Shown here: in pieces, positions 33,455 to 36,066 of the stretch
Position numbering within the stretch: the stretch's first letter is position 1
Layout: every line of letters begins with the position of its first letter
Assembly: GCA_028282925.1 (NCBI GenBank)
Contig: JANQGV010000239.1
Coordinates: 1 to 36,066 of the forward strand
Length of the DNA: 36,066 nucleotides
Source of the DNA: Thermodesulfobacteriota bacterium
GTDB lineage: Bacteria > Desulfobacterota > WTBG01 > CAIYCZ01 > CAIRTM01
Direction of reading: 5' to 3'
Notes under the pieces: generated by a model
The model's input: only the letters and a program-made list of their open reading frames with translations
Told to the model about the DNA's origin: nothing
The model's database searches: none
Program-made: the position numbers and the translations under genes

Positions 33455-33486
33455 AAAAAAACCGGCCCAGAAGGGCCGGTTTTTTT
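33455..33486. terminator. Bidirectional intrinsic terminator
   Basis: ACCGGCCC (33461-33468) pairs with GGGCCGGT (33473-33480), with a 4-nt loop. It is flanked by AAAAAA at 33455-33460 and TTTTTT at 33481-33486, so it works on either strand. It ends the minus-strand duplicated-domain gene, whose stop is at 33513. Between this and the small exported peptide gene (33224-33454) I see only the shared upstream block and no gene. Confidence 0.88.
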
Positions 33487-33512
33487 ATTGTCAAAGGTCC
33501 TTACGGAAGAAT

Positions 33513-34544
33513 TTATTCTACGGTAAAGGAAACACCGCCGGCTCCGTCCACCTGCACATCGTATGTTCCGGCTTCCACCGCAGGATCAACGATCAGGAGT
33601 GCCAGAACCCTGTTCTGAATGCCAAAGATGGTTATGGAAGTAACGGCGTCCGTGCCCAGGTCGATTTGACTCTGAGGGGTGAACTTACAATCGTCTCCTC
33701 CGGTAATAACAACCAGAGCAAAACCGGGAAGAATGGTCGGGGCGCTGATGGAGTCGGTGCTGATGTCGGTCAGGGCACAGCCGCCGGCAGCGTCACCGGC
33801 CGTAATGGTAAACTCGGCCTGGCAGTTTACCTCCGGATCCATAACACCTTCGGGGTCGGTTACCTTGATATTGCAGGTAGCATTATCTGCTGTTCCGGCA
33901 ACGGTGATGGATGCGGTAATGGTATTGTTGTCTTCGTTAACGGAATATTCATTTATAGTAACAGCATCGGCACAGTTTTTGTTAACACTTACTTCAAGCT
34001 TTTCAATGTCTTCCCGGCTGAGTCCCAGCAGGTCTTCTCTTGCCAGGGTGACAACTACGTCGATGGTTTTGTCCTCTCCGGCAACGGTCACACCGGCAGG
34101 TTCAATGGTAAAGCAGGGCTGTTCGGGACCGGCGTCCGAAACAATCTCAAAAGCGGCCTTACAGTCGAAAGGCGGCTCGCCGACACCTTCGGGGTCTTCA
34201 ATCTTCAGGTTGCAGGAGGTGCTTTCGGCGGTTGCGTCAACGGTAATGTTGACCACCAGCTGATTATTCTCAATATTGGCGGTGGTGCTGTTGACGCTGA
34301 TATAGTCAAGGCAGTTTTTGTTGGGGGTCACCACCAGCTTTTCAAGATCTTCGTTGGTGAGAGCCAGCAGGTCTTCGCGAATAAGGGTCAGGGCAACGTC
34401 CATCGTTACATCGTTTTCACCGTCGACCGTCACCTGGGCCGGCTCAACCGTATAACAATCCTCATCGGCTGCAACTGCCGGGAGCAGACCAATAGATACA
34501 ACCATAAGTAAGGCGGTTACTACTGCTAAAGCTGTTCTTTTCAT
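33513..34544 (-). CDS. Secreted protein with two tandem homologous domains
   Basis: A 343-residue exported protein with no recognised family. The start at 34544 is chosen because AAAGGAAC precedes it and the signal peptide begins there (MKRTALAVV, cleavage after AVAA); the longer frame overlaps the upstream gene. Two copies of an about 105-residue domain follow (about 27-135 and 140-247). Each starts CYTVEPA/CFTIEPA, contains REDLL...EDLEKL and NKNC, then SCNLKI/TCNIKV, DPEGV and a final DCKAAF/NCQAEF, so cysteines are placed identically, probably as disulfides. The last about 90 residues form an IPT/TIG-like beta domain ending GGVSFTVE. It lies 38 nt after the DUF1566 lipoprotein gene and is probably co-transcribed with it. 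A structural or binding role at the surface is likely. Confidence 0.8.
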   Translation of the reverse strand: MKRTALAVVTALLMVVSIGLLPAVAADEDCYTVEPAQVTVDGENDVTMDVALTLIREDLLALTNEDLEKLVVTPNKNCLDYISVNSTTANIENNQLVVNITVDATAESTSCNLKIEDPEGVGEPPFDCKAAFEIVSDAGPEQPCFTIEPAGVTVAGEDKTIDVVVTLAREDLLGLSREDIEKLEVSVNKNCADAVTINEYSVNEDNNTITASITVAGTADNATCNIKVTDPEGVMDPEVNCQAEFTITAGDAAGGCALTDISTDSISAPTILPGFALVVITGGDDCKFTPQSQIDLGTDAVTSITIFGIQNRVLALLIVDPAVEAGTYDVQVDGAGGVSFTVE

Positions 34545-34582
34545 GCTCGTTCCTTTCTCTGCGTTACCTTCGTTTTTGCACG

Positions 34583-35476
34583 TTACTGCCCCGGGCATAC
34601 GGCCCGGGCATGATATTCCAGGTACTTCATGCCGTAATGGTTCAGGGCAATTATCCTGGACTGAACAGTTCCTGAAGCGGGGGACCCCATGAAATAGATG
34701 TGGCAGGCAGCATAGGTGAAATCGACATAGGTTGTTCCGGACCAGTAATACCAGGCAACGGTGTTGGGAAAAAAGTCCGTATTGATTGCCGGGTTATAGC
34801 GGCCCGAACCCAGGAGCGTTTCAAGCTCATCACAGTCGGGCAGCCGCCAGGATGAAAACCCTCCGTATTCTTCAGTGTTCAACTCACTAATAAAATCTTC
34901 AGTGTCTGTTCCCTCTCCTTCTGTTCCGGCATCACCTCCATTCGTATTTTCGTTACCGTCATACCAGGTATAGGTATTGTCGGCATCATGCGGGTTGGCA
35001 TAATCGGGGGCGCCGTCTTTATGCTGTTTTACTTCCCAGACAAGGTCTGTTGTCGCGTCATACACCATGGTCCAGTCGGTTGCATCATCAGGCAGTTCCG
35101 CTCCCAGTGAATCCAGCTTTCTATATCGGGAGGAATTGATGTGCAGCGTTATTGTATCTGAAATCGATTCCTCGTATTGATCAATGATGGTGCAGGTTAC
35201 CATATAGCTTCCCTTGCGGTCATAGGCATGGGTAACCGCAGGTCCGGCGGCCGTTGCATTGTCGCCGAAATCCCATTTTACTGTATACGAATCAGGTTCA
35301 TCTCCAGGAAGCCGGGCCGCAAATCCAATATCCCGGCCCCCGTTAAAAACAGCTCCGCTACGCGGGAACGCAATCCCACGTTCGTCACCGCCGGGCAAAA
35401 CGCACCCCGGAAGTATTCCGAGCAGGCCAAGGACGATGCAGAAAGAGAAGAATTTCAGATGCATTTTATCGACTGC
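34583..35476 (-). CDS. PKD and DUF1566 domain lipoprotein
   Basis: A 297-residue predicted lipoprotein. The ATG at 35476 (MAVDKMHLKFF) follows GAGGGGGTG and leads to a lipobox ILPGC (Cys about 26); the longer frame to 35551 would cover a terminator hairpin. A PKD domain (about 40-125) shows VKWDFGDNATA and THAYDRKGSYMVTC. A DUF1566 (Lcl C-terminal-like) domain (about 130-297) begins TDWTMVYDATTDLVWE and contains the hallmark SSWRLPDCDEL, then YYWSGTTY and ARAVCPG. Such proteins are anchored at the cell surface and thought to be binding proteins. The duplicated-domain gene follows downstream after 38 nt. Confidence 0.85.
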   Translation of the reverse strand, partial: AVDKMHLKFFSFCIVLGLLGILPGCVLPGGDERGIAFPRSGAVFNGGRDIGFAARLPGDEPDSYTVKWDFGDNATAAGPAVTHAYDRKGSYMVTCTIIDQYEESISDTITLHINSSRYRKLDSLGAELPDDATDWTMVYDATTDLVWEVKQHKDGAPDYANPHDADNTYTWYDGNENTNGGDAGTEGEGTDTEDFISELNTEEYGGFSSWRLPDCDELETLLGSGRYNPAINTDFFPNTVAWYYWSGTTYVDFTYAACHIYFMGSPASGTVQSRIIALNHYGMKYLEYHARAVCPGQ

Positions 35477-35509
35477 CATGCGGCACCCCCTCATGCCGGG
35501 CCGAAAAGA

Positions 35510-35539
35510 CGGCTGCAACCGGGAGTCCGGCTGCAGCCG
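35510..35539 (-). terminator. Hairpin after the tungstate-binding protein gene
   Basis: CGGCTGCAACCGG pairs with CCGGCTGCAGCCG (35510-35539), with one mismatch and a short loop. On the minus strand it is followed by TCTTTT. It begins 21 nt past the TupA-like stop and probably ends that transcript. The T tract is short, so termination may be partial. Confidence 0.6.
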
Positions 35540-35560
35540 ATCACTTTTCATTATTGATAT

Positions 35561-36066
35561 TTATTTTGTAATTGCCATCGGTATAAAAAGCGGCCGCCCG
35601 AATTTTTCCTTGCCGAACTCACGGATAATATCCTGCCCCTCGGGGGAGGTGATCCAGCCGATTAACGCCATTGCTTTTACGTATTTTGCATGGGGGTATT
35701 GAGCCGGGTTAACCGCCATGATACCATACGGGTTGTACAGTGTAGAATCCCCCTCACACAGCACCTTCAGCCCAACCTTTTTTGAAAAGGCAAGGTAGGT
35801 GCCCCGGTCGGCAAGCGCATAGGCCTTTTTTTCGTCGGCAATTTTCAGCACAGCGCCCATGCCCTGGCCCACTTCCTGATACCAGGTGCCCTGGGGGGTG
35901 ATTCCGGCCTTGGCCCAGATCTTTTTTTCTTTTTTGTGGGTCCCTGAGTCATCGCCACGGGAGATAAAGGGTGCCTGGGCTTTGGAAATCTTTTTCAGGG
36001 CTGCGGCGGCATCCTTCATACCCTTGATGCCGGCAGGATCGCTTTCCGGGCCGAGGATGACGAAAT
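35561..36066 (-). CDS. tupA: TupA-like tungstate ABC transporter substrate-binding protein (partial)
   Basis: The C-terminal 168 codons of a periplasmic solute-binding protein; the frame stays open to the window edge, so the N-terminus is missing. FVILGPESDPAGIKG at the edge, then SRGDDSGTHKKE, GTWYQEVGQGMG, YALADRGTYLAF and YNPYGIMAVNP are characteristic of TupA/WtpA-like tungstate-binding proteins of the PBP-like family (PF12849). The SRGDDSGTH stretch contains oxyanion-binding residues. It would deliver tungstate to a TupBC permease, expected beyond the edge or elsewhere. It suggests use of tungsten enzymes such as aldehyde oxidoreductases or formate dehydrogenases. Molybdate is the alternative ligand. 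Confidence 0.9.
   Translation of the reverse strand, partial: FVILGPESDPAGIKGMKDAAAALKKISKAQAPFISRGDDSGTHKKEKKIWAKAGITPQGTWYQEVGQGMGAVLKIADEKKAYALADRGTYLAFSKKVGLKVLCEGDSTLYNPYGIMAVNPAQYPHAKYVKAMALIGWITSPEGQDIIREFGKEKFGRPLFIPMAITK

Noticed and set aside
33666-34511. 281-codon + strand frame
   Set aside because: It is the antisense of the duplicated-domain protein and shows the same repeat spacing only because of that gene; no start context.

Overview
The window looks like a chromosomal segment of an anaerobic, Gram-negative bacterium, most likely a deltaproteobacterium (Desulfobacterota or a relative). This is inferred from gene content: an OprP-like outer-membrane porin, lipoproteins, type IV pilus genes, a NIF-type nifU-nifS-cysE operon, a TupA-like tungstate-binding protein, and a very large VCBS/PKD secreted protein with a CFIATAAYG-like tail behind a Geobacter-style GEMM riboswitch. 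There is no rRNA, tRNA, CRISPR array, prophage or complete insertion sequence. The last gene runs off the right edge.

Layout. 1-6750: a GEMM-I cyclic-dinucleotide riboswitch whose 3' strand overlaps an intrinsic terminator, followed by a 2164-residue secreted protein (ELWxxDGT repeats, VCBS/FG-GAP repeats, PKD domains). 6866-8110: a secreted family I.5-type lipase (minus strand). 8532-10932: an MpsC/DUF2294 protein, a folded leader ending in a terminator, and a 593-residue HPr-kinase/PEPCK-like P-loop protein of unknown role. 10999-11240: a non-coding element built of nested inverted repeats. 11290-12291: a flippase-like membrane protein. 12448-12621: a lipoprotein-signal reading frame without a normal start. 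12704-15663: pilB and pilC. 15873-17123: a VCBS-repeat lipoprotein. 17339-20290: nifU-nifS-cysE (minus), then a macrodomain protein, a YggS-type PLP protein and a radical SAM protein. 22812-25582: a RAYT-type transposase relative that has lost both catalytic motifs, and an FkbH-like HAD protein with a C-terminal SGNH-like domain.

25855-33223 is the most unusual part. It is a same-strand block that appears to be an extracytoplasmic metal-handling island. In transcription order it holds a 57-residue exported peptide, a small membrane protein with a His/Asp-rich loop, a porin with His/Asp-rich segments, an exported protein with an Asp/His tail, a ferrochelatase-like lipoprotein, a MntP manganese exporter, and a second, much larger exported chelatase-like protein. 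I do not recognise this combination as a described system. The metal and the tetrapyrrole, if any, cannot be read from sequence.

33513-36066: a secreted protein with a duplicated domain, a PKD plus DUF1566 lipoprotein, and the C-terminal part of the TupA-like protein.

Two cyclic-dinucleotide links occur in the window: the riboswitch at the left end and the MshEN-type N-terminus of PilB. They suggest, but do not show, that surface adhesion and pili share second-messenger control. Start sites were moved from the longest frame wherever a signal peptide, Shine-Dalgarno sequence or conserved N-terminus supported a shorter one; these choices are stated per gene.
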